A DNA stretch of 64,000 nt from an uncultured Odoribacter sp. (GTDB lineage: Bacteria > Bacteroidota > Bacteroidia > Bacteroidales > Marinifilaceae): assembly GCA_910578105.1 (NCBI GenBank), contig CAJTPD010000002.1:21269-85268 (forward strand), written 5' to 3'. Shown in pieces: positions 18,616 through 28,133 of this stretch. Positions within the stretch are counted from its first letter, which is position 1; each line of letters opens with the position of its first letter. Below the pieces are notes generated by a model. That model searched no databases. It was not told where the DNA came from and worked only from the letters and a program-made list of their open reading frames with translations. A program made the translations under genes and the position numbers.

Positions 18616-18780
18616 TTAGACCGGCAGTTGTTCATGATTCAAAAACTTGCATACTATGAATCAGAATATCTTTAAGCCTCCGACGGACGTACCGGCCTCC
18701 TTTTCCGGACGAATCCGTAGTTCCGGAAACAAATTAACTGTTTGATTAACTAACCTGTTGTGAATGAATTGCCGGTCTAA
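18616..18780. repeat. 11-bp inverted repeats bounding a 165-bp non-coding segment
   Basis: TTAGACCGGCA at 18616-18626 is the exact reverse complement of TGCCGGTCTAA at 18770-18780. The 143 bases between hold no credible gene. The layout resembles a small non-autonomous element, but I see no target-site duplication. Confidence 0.35.
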
Positions 18781-18925
18781 AAAAGGTCAGGTTAGGAATT
18801 ACTCCTGATTCATACCTTATACATAGCTTATATATACCTGTCGGGGATAAGGGATGAATCGGAGGTGTAACGGCTATGTTGCCTGTCTTCACCTTGTTTT
18901 CTCCCTGTGCAGAGCATCATTTTGA

Positions 18926-19189
18926 TATTTCCCGCAACTATCGTCCGGATGCCGGAGATGGGTTCTATATAGGGTTTTGCCGCGGGATGATAAGGTATAC
19001 GGCATGTTGCTGGAAACGGCGTTGCAGCGGGTGCGTCTGTTGGCGTTGAACAGTCGCGGTGTGGCGGGCGAAACGGAATACGCCCTGCCCGAAAAGTGGG
19101 ATACGCTGAAAGTGAAGGCATATAGCTTTGCCACTTCCCCCAATGGACGGATGGTGTCGGACAGCGTTCATTTGACGGTTTTACCTTAA
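18926..19189 (+). pseudogene. C-terminal remnant of a DUF6266-like gene
   Basis: The open frame after a TGA at 18923 encodes a C-terminal half only: DDKVYGMLLETALQRVRLL, then LPEKWDTLKVKAYSF and SPNGRMVSDSVHLTVLP. This order of a DK(V/A) strand, an LPxxW strand and an aromatic strand followed by V-S-(D/N)-S resembles the end of DUF6266 proteins, a common Bacteroidetes family of unknown role. There is no ATG at a suitable place, no signal and no upstream domain. The upstream DNA to 18830 has stops in the same frame. I read it as a decayed gene; a short real protein started at TTG 18977 is less likely. Confidence 0.45.
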
Positions 19190-19366
19190 GCGTAGAGAAT
19201 GGCGATTGCCTGGTTGCGGTTGGGCGGTTGTTTTTTCACACGACAAGAAGATTTTCTACATTTTCCATCTTTCACATCCATTTTTTTATTGTTTGATAAA
19301 TTCTTAGTATTTTCGCCAATTGGTAAAAAGGCATTTAACGTCATAAACTTAATAAATTCATATATA

Positions 19367-21112
19367 ATGTACAGGACACACACATGTGGAGAGCTCCGGC
19401 TTAAAGATGTCAGCCAGAACGTTATTTTAAGTGGCTGGGTACAAAAAATCAGAAACCTGGGAGCCATGACATTTATCGATTTGCGTGACAGATATGGCAT
19501 TACTCAGTTGGTTGTTGAAGAATCAGCATCAGAAGACATAAAAAAACAAACTGCAACACTGGGCAGGGAATTCGTCATACAGATACACGGTAAAGTGGTT
19601 GAAAGAGCCAGCAAAAACAGTAAAATTCCTACCGGTGACATAGAAATCATCCTGGAGAAAATAAATATTCTCAGCCAATCCGAAATACCACCTTTTACTA
19701 TCGAAGACAATAGTGACGGAGGCGATGAAATCCGGATGAAATACCGTTATTTGGATTTACGTCGTCAGGTGGTCCGGAAAAATCTGGAATTACGCCATAA
19801 AATGGCCCATTTGGTCCGCAATTATCTGGACAATCTGCATTTCATGGAAGTGGAAACCCCGGTTCTCATCAAAAGTACCCCGGAAGGGGCGCGGGATTTT
19901 GTGGTTCCTTCACGGATGAATCAGGGCCAATTCTACGCGCTGCCCCAAAGTCCTCAAACATTCAAACAACTTTTAATGGTAGCCGGATTTGACCGTTATT
20001 ACCAGATTGTAAAATGTTTCCGGGACGAGGATTTACGGGCGGACCGGCAACCGGAATTTACTCAGATAGACTGCGAAATGTCGTTTGTTGAACGGGATGA
20101 TGTACTCGGCATTTTTGAAGGTTTGATTCGCCATTTGTTCAAAGAAATCCTCGGTATTGATATCCCCGAACTACAACGGATGACGTGGCATCACGCAATG
20201 GAATATTACGGATGTGACAAACCGGACCTCCGTTTTGACATGAAATTTACCGACCTCACCCAGCAAGCCCGGCACAAAGATTTTGCAGTATTTAATTCGG
20301 CCGAATACATCGGAGCAATTTGTGCTGCCGGATGCGCTTCATATACCCGCAAACAACTGGATGAGCTCACCGAATTTGTAAAACGTCCCCAAATCGGAGC
20401 CAAAGGTCTTGTGTATGTCAAATATAATGAAGACGGTACTTTAAAATCATCTGTCGATAAATTCTACAACGAAGAGGACCTGAAAGCCTGGGCAACATCC
20501 TGCAAGGCCAAACCGGGAGACTTAATTTTAATTCTCTGCGGCCCCAGGAACAAAACTTTATCCCAATTGTGTGAATTACGTCTGGAAATGGGCGACCGCC
20601 TTGGATTGCGTGACAAAAATACATTCAAACCTTTGTGGGTTGTTGATTTCCCGCTTCTGGAATGGGATGAAGAAACCCGGCGTTTCTATGCCATGCACCA
20701 TCCTTTCACTTCGCCGAAACCGGAAGACATCAGTATGATGGAAAGCAATCCGGGGGCAGTGCGGGCCAATGCCTATGACATGGTCATCAACGGAGTGGAA
20801 GTGGGCGGAGGTTCCATCCGTATCCACGACTCACAATTGCAACAGCGCATGTTCAAATGTTTAGGCTTCACGCCCGAACAGGCGGAAAAACAATTCGGCT
20901 TCCTGCTGAATGCCTTCAAATACGGAGCACCTCCCCACGGTGGTATTGCATTCGGGTTTGACCGTCTGGTTTCCATGTTCGCAGGACTCGACAGTATCCG
21001 TGACACCATTGCGTTTCCGAAAAACAACTCAGGACGGGATGTAATGATTGATTCACCTTCTGAAATTTCCGAAGAACAATTCAAAGAATTGGGTATTAAG
21101 CCCAACTTATAA
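19367..21112 (+). CDS. aspS: Aspartyl-tRNA synthetase
   Basis: A 581-residue class IIb synthetase that charges tRNA-Asp. The N-terminal OB-fold anticodon domain begins MYRTHTCGELR and includes GWVQKIRNLGAMTFIDLRDRYG. Class II motif 2 is FRDEDLRADRQPEFTQID, and motif 3 is GIAFGFDRL near the C-terminus. A bacterial-type GAD insertion domain is present between motifs 2 and 3. I start at the ATG at 19367: the in-frame extension to 19199 adds 56 residues unlike any AspRS. Downstream genes follow on the same strand at short gaps, so it may lead an operon with holB and ricT. Confidence 0.96.
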   Translation: MYRTHTCGELRLKDVSQNVILSGWVQKIRNLGAMTFIDLRDRYGITQLVVEESASEDIKKQTATLGREFVIQIHGKVVERASKNSKIPTGDIEIILEKINILSQSEIPPFTIEDNSDGGDEIRMKYRYLDLRRQVVRKNLELRHKMAHLVRNYLDNLHFMEVETPVLIKSTPEGARDFVVPSRMNQGQFYALPQSPQTFKQLLMVAGFDRYYQIVKCFRDEDLRADRQPEFTQIDCEMSFVERDDVLGIFEGLIRHLFKEILGIDIPELQRMTWHHAMEYYGCDKPDLRFDMKFTDLTQQARHKDFAVFNSAEYIGAICAAGCASYTRKQLDELTEFVKRPQIGAKGLVYVKYNEDGTLKSSVDKFYNEEDLKAWATSCKAKPGDLILILCGPRNKTLSQLCELRLEMGDRLGLRDKNTFKPLWVVDFPLLEWDEETRRFYAMHHPFTSPKPEDISMMESNPGAVRANAYDMVINGVEVGGGSIRIHDSQLQQRMFKCLGFTPEQAEKQFGFLLNAFKYGAPPHGGIAFGFDRLVSMFAGLDSIRDTIAFPKNNSGRDVMIDSPSEISEEQFKELGIKPNL

Positions 21113-21150
21113 TTTACAATATTCACATCCAAAGTTTAAAATCACATACG

Positions 21151-22272
21151 GTGTTTAAAGACGTCATCGGACATGAAGAAATCAAGCAAAGGCTGGTGAA
21201 TTCCCTGAAAACAGGACGCATCAGCCATGCCCAACTATTTGCCGGCGATACGGGATACGGTTCTCTGGCATTGGCATTGGCATTTGCGCAATATGTCTTT
21301 TGCACCGGAAATAAACAGGACGATGCGTGCGGAGAATGCCCTTCATGCCGGAAAATGCAGAAATACATTCATCCCGATTTACATTTTGTATTTCCCGTAG
21401 TCCGTAAAGCAAAAAGCCCCGTAAGCGACGAATACATCAACGAATGGCGTCGCCTGCTTTCACAAAGCAGCTACTTCGATTTAACAGAATGGTACTCGTA
21501 CATGGGAGTTGAGGACAATGCACAGGCTGCCATTTATACGGAAGAAAGCGGAAACATATTGCGGAAACTGAATCTGAAACCGTTCGAATCAGATTACAAA
21601 ATCATGGTCATATGGCTACCTGAGAAAATGAATCCGGAATGTTCCAATAAACTATTGAAAATCATTGAAGAGCCATTCGAAAAAACATTGTTTCTGATGG
21701 TATCCGAACATCCGGAACAAATGCTCAACACCATACAATCCCGTCTGCAACGCATCAATATACCTCCTTTACGCCAGGAACAAATCAAACAACAATTGCT
21801 CCTGACCAAAGGCATTCCGGACGAAAAAGCCGCAGAATACGCACATGTGGCATCCGGCAATTGGCACAAGGCACTCCGCCTCCTGGATGAAAGCGAAGAG
21901 CAAATTTACAATCAGGAAAAATTTGCCAGCCTGATGCGCCTCTGCTGGGAACGGAAAATGCTTCCTGTCAACGAATGGGTAAATGAAATTACCAGTGTAG
22001 GCAGAGAACGTCAGAAAAATTTTATCACACATGCTATCCGGATGCTCAGAGAAAATTTCATCCGTAATTTCGGATTAAATGAATTGAACTATATGACAGA
22101 ACGCGAAAAAAATTTTTCCATCCGTTTCGCACCTTATGTACACGAAGGGAATATCCTTCCCCTAACCAACGAATTCGAACGAGCGTACAATGATATTAAC
22201 CGTAACGGTAACGCCAAAATTATATTTACGGATTTATGCATTAAGGTAATGCAAAACATCAGGCCCAGTTAA
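21151..22272 (+). CDS. holB: DNA polymerase III clamp-loader subunit delta'
   Basis: A 373-residue AAA+ protein beginning FKDVIGHEEIKQRLVNSLKTGRISHAQLF, the hallmark start of delta' and tau/gamma subunits. The P-loop is degenerate (GDTGYGSLALA, no lysine), as expected for delta', which does not hydrolyse ATP. A zinc-binding cluster, CGECPSCRKM with an earlier cysteine, follows, then HPDLHFVFPV and a IIEEPFEKTLFLMVSE sensor region. The start is GTG at 21151, the only start in place for the N-terminus. It lies 38 bases after aspS and 29 before the ricT-like gene. Confidence 0.88.
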   Translation: MFKDVIGHEEIKQRLVNSLKTGRISHAQLFAGDTGYGSLALALAFAQYVFCTGNKQDDACGECPSCRKMQKYIHPDLHFVFPVVRKAKSPVSDEYINEWRRLLSQSSYFDLTEWYSYMGVEDNAQAAIYTEESGNILRKLNLKPFESDYKIMVIWLPEKMNPECSNKLLKIIEEPFEKTLFLMVSEHPEQMLNTIQSRLQRINIPPLRQEQIKQQLLLTKGIPDEKAAEYAHVASGNWHKALRLLDESEEQIYNQEKFASLMRLCWERKMLPVNEWVNEITSVGRERQKNFITHAIRMLRENFIRNFGLNELNYMTEREKNFSIRFAPYVHEGNILPLTNEFERAYNDINRNGNAKIIFTDLCIKVMQNIRPS

Positions 22273-22301
22273 ATCTTTACCTGAATAAAAGAATAAAAAT
22301 T

Positions 22302-23726
22302 ATGAGTGACCTACAAGACAACAACGATATAAAGCGGGAAGAAGAAATAACACCGCAAAATAACCAGGAACAGACCAATGCTCCGGAACAGAAGAAAGAA
22401 GACAAAACGGAAATAATCGGAGCAAGTGAATTTTCAGCCGCTAAAAAAGAAGAAGAAGAGGAAGAGGTTCAGCAACTTCACACCAAACATCCGCATCCGG
22501 AACCTGTCATAGACCACCGTCTGTTAGCAGGTAAATTAAATGTGTACAACTGGTTAAAAGATTTACCGGCCACAGAATGTACTTCCGACATCGTAGAAGT
22601 ACGTTTTAAAAATACCCGGAAAGGATTTTACAGCAATCCTTCCCACCTCCCTTTGCAGGAAGGAGACATTGTTGCAGTAGAAGCCGCGCTGGGACACGAC
22701 ATCGGAATCATATCACTGACCGGCGAACTGGTAAAGGAACAAATCCGTCTGAAACGGATAGATTTGGAACGCAATCCATTGAAAAAGGTATACCGGAAAG
22801 CCAAACCCCACGACATTGAAAAATGGCAACAGGCCATTGCACTGGAACATGACACCATGATCCGTTCCCGAAAAATTGCAGCAGACCTGAAATTAAACAT
22901 GAAAATCGGGGATGTGGAATATCAGGGAGATAAAACCAAGGCTATTTTCTATTATATTGCCGACGACCGGGTAGACTTCCGGACTTTAATTAAAATTCTG
23001 GCAGAAACATTCCGTATCCGCATCGAAATGAAACAAATCGGTACCCGTCAGGAAGCCGGGCGCATCGGAGGCATCGGACCATGCGGACGTCAGTTGTGCT
23101 GTTCAACATTTATCACCAACTTTGTTTCTGTATCCACATCGGCAGCCCGTTATCAGGATATTTCCCTGAATCCCCAAAAACTGGCAGGACAATGCGGGAA
23201 ATTGAAATGTTGCCTGAATTACGAAGTTGATGCATACATTGATGCGCAAAAAGATTTTCCACCTACCAATATACCCCTCAATACAGGAGACGGCATTCTC
23301 TATCACCAAAAAACCGACATCTTTGGTAAAGTAATGTCCTACTCTTCAGACAAAGAAGGGAAAGGTATTTTTATCCCCATTCCTGTAAAACGGGTAAAAG
23401 AAATCATTGCTTTGAACCGGAAAGGTATCATTCCGCCGAAAGCCGTTGAAGCATCGGATAATGTACAGGAAGATATTAAATACACAGACGGCGTTGGGGA
23501 AGAAAGCTTGAATCGTTTTGATGAAAAGAAACAACCCAAAAAACGGAAAAACCGGAATAATGGTAACAATAATGCCCATCGAAACGAAAACAAAGAACAG
23601 AACCGTACCCATAACAACAATCATCAGGGACAACGCCCCCAGCGCAATAATCCCAGAACAGAACAACGCAGAGACCAAAGGCCGCAAAACAGGCCTAAGC
23701 CAAAAGCAGACCAGAATGCTCAATAA
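22302..23726 (+). CDS. ricT: PSP1/RicT family regulatory protein
   Basis: A 474-residue cytoplasmic protein. After an acidic, low-complexity N-terminus (to about 60), the PSP1 domain runs from about 75 to 330. It includes VEVRFKNTRKGFY, the cysteine-rich GIGPCGRQLCCSTF and QCGKLKCCLNYE motifs (iron-sulfur-ligand cysteines in the RicT/YaaT family), and KDFPP. The last 80 residues are rich in Asn, Arg and Gln and look disordered. In Firmicutes RicT works with RicA and RicF in RNA processing; those partners are not seen here, so the Bacteroidetes role is open. Gene order holB-ricT recurs in many bacteria. Confidence 0.88.
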   Translation: MSDLQDNNDIKREEEITPQNNQEQTNAPEQKKEDKTEIIGASEFSAAKKEEEEEEVQQLHTKHPHPEPVIDHRLLAGKLNVYNWLKDLPATECTSDIVEVRFKNTRKGFYSNPSHLPLQEGDIVAVEAALGHDIGIISLTGELVKEQIRLKRIDLERNPLKKVYRKAKPHDIEKWQQAIALEHDTMIRSRKIAADLKLNMKIGDVEYQGDKTKAIFYYIADDRVDFRTLIKILAETFRIRIEMKQIGTRQEAGRIGGIGPCGRQLCCSTFITNFVSVSTSAARYQDISLNPQKLAGQCGKLKCCLNYEVDAYIDAQKDFPPTNIPLNTGDGILYHQKTDIFGKVMSYSSDKEGKGIFIPIPVKRVKEIIALNRKGIIPPKAVEASDNVQEDIKYTDGVGEESLNRFDEKKQPKKRKNRNNGNNNAHRNENKEQNRTHNNNHQGQRPQRNNPRTEQRRDQRPQNRPKPKADQNAQ

Positions 23727-23741
23727 ATAAAGTGAACAACC

Positions 23742-24560
23742 ATGCAAAATTATCGTCCGTCATTAGGTATACCTCCCGCAGTTAAGATTCTGCTTATCTT
23801 AAATGCGGCGATGTATTTCCTTTCCATATTCGTTAAACAGAGTTTTCACGTGGATATGGCAAACCTGCTGGGGCTTCATCTGCCACAATCTTTCTACTGG
23901 GCTCCCTGGCAATACATCACCCACATGTTCATGCACGGCAGCTTCCCTCATCTGTTTTTCAATATGTTCGCTCTCTTTATGTTCGGACGCATACTGGAAT
24001 CCTTATGGGGAAGCAAACGTTTTCTGATATTTTACTTCGTATGCGGAATCGGAGCAGGGGCTCTGAACAGCCTGGTCGGTTGGTTTGAAATCCACCGAAT
24101 GCTCGAACAATATACGGCATTCAAGGCCGCCCCCACTCCGACACTACTGTCCGACTTTGTAAACCATCAACTTGCACACCCGGCTCCCTGGATATGGGAA
24201 GTTATTGACACCTGGATTAACAGTCCGGCTTCAGCAGAATATATTGAAACAGGGAAACAGATATTCCAGGAAATCATCAACCTGAAAATCAATGTTCCTA
24301 TGATAGGAGCCTCAGGAGCAATATTCGGTATCCTGTTAGCCTTCGGGATGCTGTTCCCGAACACTGAATTATACCTGATGTTCATTCCGATACCGATTAA
24401 AGCCAAGTATTTCGTATTAGGCTACGGACTGCTGGAAATATTTCTGGGACTCCAAAACAATGCAGGCGACAACGTGGCCCATTTTGCCCACCTGGGAGGG
24501 ATGTTATTTGGCTATCTTCTGCTCAGATTCTGGAATAAAAACAGACAAAAATTCTATTAA
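23742..24560 (+). CDS. Rhomboid family intramembrane serine protease
   Basis: A 272-residue membrane protein with six predicted helices. The family landmarks are HMFMHGSFPHLFFNMFALFMFG (loop and second helix with the HxxxN region), GASGAIFGILLAFG carrying the catalytic serine at about residue 192, and AHFAHLGGMLFGYLL carrying the catalytic histidine. It would cleave membrane-spanning substrates within the bilayer. A long soluble insertion (about 110-175) lies between helices. It is followed by a second rhomboid gene on the same strand, with a gap of 138 bases. Confidence 0.93.
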   Translation: MQNYRPSLGIPPAVKILLILNAAMYFLSIFVKQSFHVDMANLLGLHLPQSFYWAPWQYITHMFMHGSFPHLFFNMFALFMFGRILESLWGSKRFLIFYFVCGIGAGALNSLVGWFEIHRMLEQYTAFKAAPTPTLLSDFVNHQLAHPAPWIWEVIDTWINSPASAEYIETGKQIFQEIINLKINVPMIGASGAIFGILLAFGMLFPNTELYLMFIPIPIKAKYFVLGYGLLEIFLGLQNNAGDNVAHFAHLGGMLFGYLLLRFWNKNRQKFY

Positions 24561-24698
24561 TTACAACTTTATCTGCCGGTTTTAAATGACAGACATCTAT
24601 CAGTACAACATAGTACAACAAAAAAACGTAAACTAAAATTAATATAAGTTTTAATGTAGACTGATATCCAGAATTGCAGATTACAAATCTAAAATTAC

Positions 24699-25631
24699 AT
24701 GTTTTACAGAACTTATAGAGGCCACAATCATTATACAGGAGGAGTCGGAAAAGGAATCCGGACCTCTTTTATGCAAGGTTCTTCATTAACCCGGCTGATA
24801 TATATCAACTGTGGTGTTTTTCTGGCATTGAAAATCATTTACTCGCTTTTCTCACTGACAGGAACAGGCAAAAATTTTTATCCCCTCCTGCTGGAGTGGA
24901 TTGGCGTCCCTGCAGACCCGGAATACCTGCTGTATCGTCCATGGACCCTATTTACCTACATGTTCACTCAGTTTGAATTTTTACACCTTCTGTTCAACAT
25001 GCTATGGCTATATTGGTTCGGCAGCTTTTTTCTGAACTATTTCAGCCAACGGCAACTGACCGGCGTATACCTCTGGGGGGGGCTGTGCGGAGCATTCCTA
25101 TACATTGCTGCCTATAACATATTTCCCTATTTTGACCAGATTACCCGTTTATCTTCCTGGGCAATCGGGTCGTCTGCATCTGTTATGGCAATCGTTTTTG
25201 CCGTGTGTACCTATCTCCCCCGGCATAAAGTATATATTTTTCTGATAGGACCGGTAAAACTCATTTATCTGGCACTTTTCACCGCCTTGATTGACATATT
25301 AAGTATCCCATACGGGAATGCCGGGGGACACATTGCCCATTTGGGAGGAGCACTGTTCGGCTGGCTCTTTGTCGCAGGAATAAGGAAAAATAAAGATTTG
25401 TCCTCCAGTATAGCTTATCTGACAGATAAACTGACCAAACTTTTTACACCCCGGAAAAAAATGAGGGTAAAATACAAGAAAAAAGTCTCCGACATGAATG
25501 ACCAGGAATACAATATGTACAAAAAAAGACAGGAAAACAAAATCAATAACATTCTGGACAAAATATCAAAATCAGGATATGAAAGTCTGACGCGGGAGGA
25601 AAAAGAAATTCTATTTAAAGGAAAAAATTAA
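24699..25631 (+). CDS. Second rhomboid protease with DUF6576-type tail
   Basis: A 310-residue rhomboid. The landmarks are YMFTQFEFLHLLFNMLWLYWFG, the serine motif AIGSSASVMAIVFA (serine near residue 161) and the histidine motif GGHIAHLGGALFGWLF. The tail from about 250 is soluble and charged, ending with DKISKSGYESLTREEKEILF, a short helical module found at the end of many Bacteroidetes rhomboids (DUF6576). The next gene starts one base after the stop, so the two are almost certainly co-translated. Neighbouring rhomboids probably differ in substrate. Confidence 0.93.
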   Translation: MFYRTYRGHNHYTGGVGKGIRTSFMQGSSLTRLIYINCGVFLALKIIYSLFSLTGTGKNFYPLLLEWIGVPADPEYLLYRPWTLFTYMFTQFEFLHLLFNMLWLYWFGSFFLNYFSQRQLTGVYLWGGLCGAFLYIAAYNIFPYFDQITRLSSWAIGSSASVMAIVFAVCTYLPRHKVYIFLIGPVKLIYLALFTALIDILSIPYGNAGGHIAHLGGALFGWLFVAGIRKNKDLSSSIAYLTDKLTKLFTPRKKMRVKYKKKVSDMNDQEYNMYKKRQENKINNILDKISKSGYESLTREEKEILFKGKN

Positions 25632-25632
25632 T

Positions 25633-26706
25633 ATGCTAAAACTATTAGATAAAATTATATTCCTTATCAGTATCATTGCCATGTCAGGTTTAGCAGGAGC
25701 TTACGCTTCTTCCTATATAAACCCGAATCACTTTGTATATCTGTCCCTGCTGGGCTTAGCTTATCCCTACCTGCTCATTTCAAACATTGCTTTATTTTTT
25801 TACTGGATTGTACGCTGGAAAAAAATGGCATGGGCAGAACTGGTTATCATTTTATCCGGCATTCCGGCATTTATGACCTACTATGGAACAGCCGATACCG
25901 AGGAAAAAACACAAAATTACGATTTCTCCGTCATTTCATACAACGTCCGTTATTTCGACTTTTACAATTGGTCCAATCAAAAAAATACCAAAAACAAACT
26001 TTTTAATTACCTCAAAGAATTCAAAGGGAACATTATCTGTCTGCAAGAATTTACCCTGCAAGGAAATACATCAAACGAACAGGCATTAGTCCGGCAACTA
26101 CAAGCCTATCCTTACCGCCATATTCATAAAGACATGGCTATATTTTCCCGCTTGCCGATCATTTCCAAAGGTCACCTTTCATTCGGGGAACAAACTTCAG
26201 CTTCATGCCTCTATTGTGACGTGGTTACCCCGGTAGATACGGTACGCTTATACAACATACACCTCGAATCCTATAAACTGGGCAAAAAGGAACGGCAATT
26301 CATGAAAGAAATCAGCCAGGGCATAAAAACAAATGACTTACCGGGAAGTGCTAAAAAACTCACCTCCCGTCTAACTACTGCCAATAAAAACCGGGCACAA
26401 CAAGCCGACCAGATTAAACGGCATCTCCTGCAATCCCCCCATCAGGCAATTATATGCGGAGACTTCAATGATACCCCTTTGTCTTACACCTACAAAAAAA
26501 TCAAAACCAACCTGAAAGACGCCTTTATTGAAAAAGGCCGGGGATTGGGTAACACCTATATCGGAGAATTCCCCTCCTTCCGAATTGATTATATTCTCCA
26601 CACCCCGGGACTGGAAACGGTCAGCTATAACCGGGAGCTTATTGAACTTTCAGACCATTATCCGGTAAAAGCAAAACTCAAATTAAAAAAGAAAATACAT
26701 TCGTAA
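25633..26706 (+). CDS. Endonuclease/exonuclease/phosphatase (EEP) family protein, membrane-anchored
   Basis: A 357-residue protein with three N-terminal membrane helices (about 8-85) and a C-terminal EEP domain. The catalytic landmarks are SYNVRYFDFYNW (Asn), CLQEFT (metal-binding Glu), IHLESYKL, CGDFNDTP and LSDHYPVKAKL (final His). The family includes nucleases and lipid phosphodiesterases, and the sequence alone does not separate them. The membrane anchor suggests an envelope or extracytoplasmic substrate. It is tightly coupled to the upstream rhomboid gene. Confidence 0.85.
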   Translation: MLKLLDKIIFLISIIAMSGLAGAYASSYINPNHFVYLSLLGLAYPYLLISNIALFFYWIVRWKKMAWAELVIILSGIPAFMTYYGTADTEEKTQNYDFSVISYNVRYFDFYNWSNQKNTKNKLFNYLKEFKGNIICLQEFTLQGNTSNEQALVRQLQAYPYRHIHKDMAIFSRLPIISKGHLSFGEQTSASCLYCDVVTPVDTVRLYNIHLESYKLGKKERQFMKEISQGIKTNDLPGSAKKLTSRLTTANKNRAQQADQIKRHLLQSPHQAIICGDFNDTPLSYTYKKIKTNLKDAFIEKGRGLGNTYIGEFPSFRIDYILHTPGLETVSYNRELIELSDHYPVKAKLKLKKKIHS

Positions 26707-26741
26707 TCCGCATTCTCCGGTGAGAATTTTCATCTTAATTG

Positions 26742-26772
26742 TTTGTAATTTCGTGCTTTTATTTTAATTTTG
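26742..26772 (+). promoter_or_regulatory. Consensus promoter of tRNA-Ala
   Basis: TTTG (26742-26745), 19 bp, then TAATTTTG (26765-26772): an exact match to the Bacteroidetes housekeeping-sigma consensus at optimal spacing. The start site would be near 26779, about 38 bases before the tRNA. Confidence 0.85.
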
Positions 26773-26816
26773 TATTCGTAAGAATTGCAAACACTTTTCG
26801 TTTACAATTCTTTCCA

Positions 26817-26890
<74 letters not shown>

Positions 26891-26912
26891 CTCCGATAGT
26901 TCTTAAAATTTG

Positions 26913-26990
26913 TAAAGTTCATAAAGTTTATGTAAGAAAGCATACCCGATAAGGAAACTTTCCGTTAACTTTATGGACTTTATTATTTTT
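26913..26990 (+). terminator. Stem-loop terminator after tRNA-Ala
   Basis: Positions 26913-26928 pair with 26967-26982 over 16 bp with a single T-G wobble. The loop itself contains a small GGAAACTTTCC hairpin. A T-rich tail (TTATTTTT) ends at 26990, just before the next gene. Confidence 0.65.
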
Positions 26991-27006
26991 AAAGTACAAT
27001 GAATAT

Positions 27007-28092
27007 ATGGCGGAAATGGAAGAATCCGAAAAACAACTGACAAAAAAAATCAGTCCACATAAAATTATCTACCCGGTTTTAATAGGTTTAGGGGTGGTAT
27101 CCTATATGCTTTACAAAGAATTTGATATTACCGCTTTCCGGTTGATTACTTTTACGTGGACTTCGGTCTGGTGGCTTCTGGTAGCCATATTATGTATGGT
27201 CATACGGGATCTGGGATACATCATCCGGATCCGGATTCTTTCCGGCGGACGATTAAACTGGGTCAAAGCCATCCGCATCATTTTCCTATGGGAATTTACC
27301 TCTGCCGTAACCCCCTCTGCTATAGGCGGAACAAGCCTGGCTATTTTATTTGTTAATAAAGAGGGTATTAAAGTGGGACGGAGTTCTGCTATGGTTATGG
27401 CTACTTCTTTTCTGGATGAACTCTATTTCATACTGATGTTTCCTGTCATCCTGCTGAGTGTAAGCCAAAGTGCCTTGTGGAACATGCCGGGAGTTAACCA
27501 AGGAGTAAGTACAAGCCTGATTTGGTTTGCTGTAGGCGGTTATTCGATAAAGTTTATATACCTGAGCATTCTAAGCTACGGATTATTCAGAAATCCACGC
27601 GGCTTGAAATACCTTCTGATGAAATGTTTCAAACTGAAAATACTCCGCAAATGGCGTCACAGTGCAAACGAGGCTGGTTCAGACATCATCCGGAACTCTT
27701 ACGAATTACGTCATATGCCCTTTTCCTTCTGGCTGAAAACTTTCGGAGCAACTTTCTTCTCCTGGACAGCACGTTATTGGGTGGTAAATGCTTTACTAAT
27801 GGCATTCTGGGCCGGTCATTATAACTGGGGCACCCAATTTTTAATTTTTGCCCGCCAACTGGTAATGTGGATTATGATGTTAGTAAGCCCGACACCGGGA
27901 GGAAGCGGATTTGCAGAATTTGTATTCAAAGAATACCTGGGAGAATTCCTCCCGAATGCAGGAGTGGCCATTGCAATGGCTATCCTGTGGCGATTAATCA
28001 CATACTACCCCTATTTATTCGCCGGAGTCCTGATTGTACCGAAATGGGTCAATAAACATTTCAGAGGACAGGGGAATAAAAAACAGCAATAA
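27007..28092 (+). CDS. YbhN/UPF0104 (lysylphosphatidylglycerol synthase membrane-domain) protein
   Basis: A 361-residue integral membrane protein with about eight helices. FTSAVTPSAIGGTSLA and LVSPTPGGSGFAEF are the two paired P-x-x-(I/G)-G-G segments that define this flippase-like family, which includes the membrane half of MprF. The soluble aminoacyl-transferase domain of MprF is absent, so a lipid-translocation role is more likely than lysyl-lipid synthesis, though this is inference. It lies just after the tRNA-Ala terminator and just before a short membrane protein and mutL on the same strand. Confidence 0.85.
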   Translation: MAEMEESEKQLTKKISPHKIIYPVLIGLGVVSYMLYKEFDITAFRLITFTWTSVWWLLVAILCMVIRDLGYIIRIRILSGGRLNWVKAIRIIFLWEFTSAVTPSAIGGTSLAILFVNKEGIKVGRSSAMVMATSFLDELYFILMFPVILLSVSQSALWNMPGVNQGVSTSLIWFAVGGYSIKFIYLSILSYGLFRNPRGLKYLLMKCFKLKILRKWRHSANEAGSDIIRNSYELRHMPFSFWLKTFGATFFSWTARYWVVNALLMAFWAGHYNWGTQFLIFARQLVMWIMMLVSPTPGGSGFAEFVFKEYLGEFLPNAGVAIAMAILWRLITYYPYLFAGVLIVPKWVNKHFRGQGNKKQQ

Positions 28093-28133
28093 CGACAAAT
28101 AACATTCACAATTAACCATAAAATACCCGTTTT

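Noticed and set aside
19199..19366. In-frame N-terminal extension of aspS
   Set aside because: The 56 extra residues are unlike any aspartyl-tRNA synthetase; the OB-fold starts properly at the ATG at 19367.
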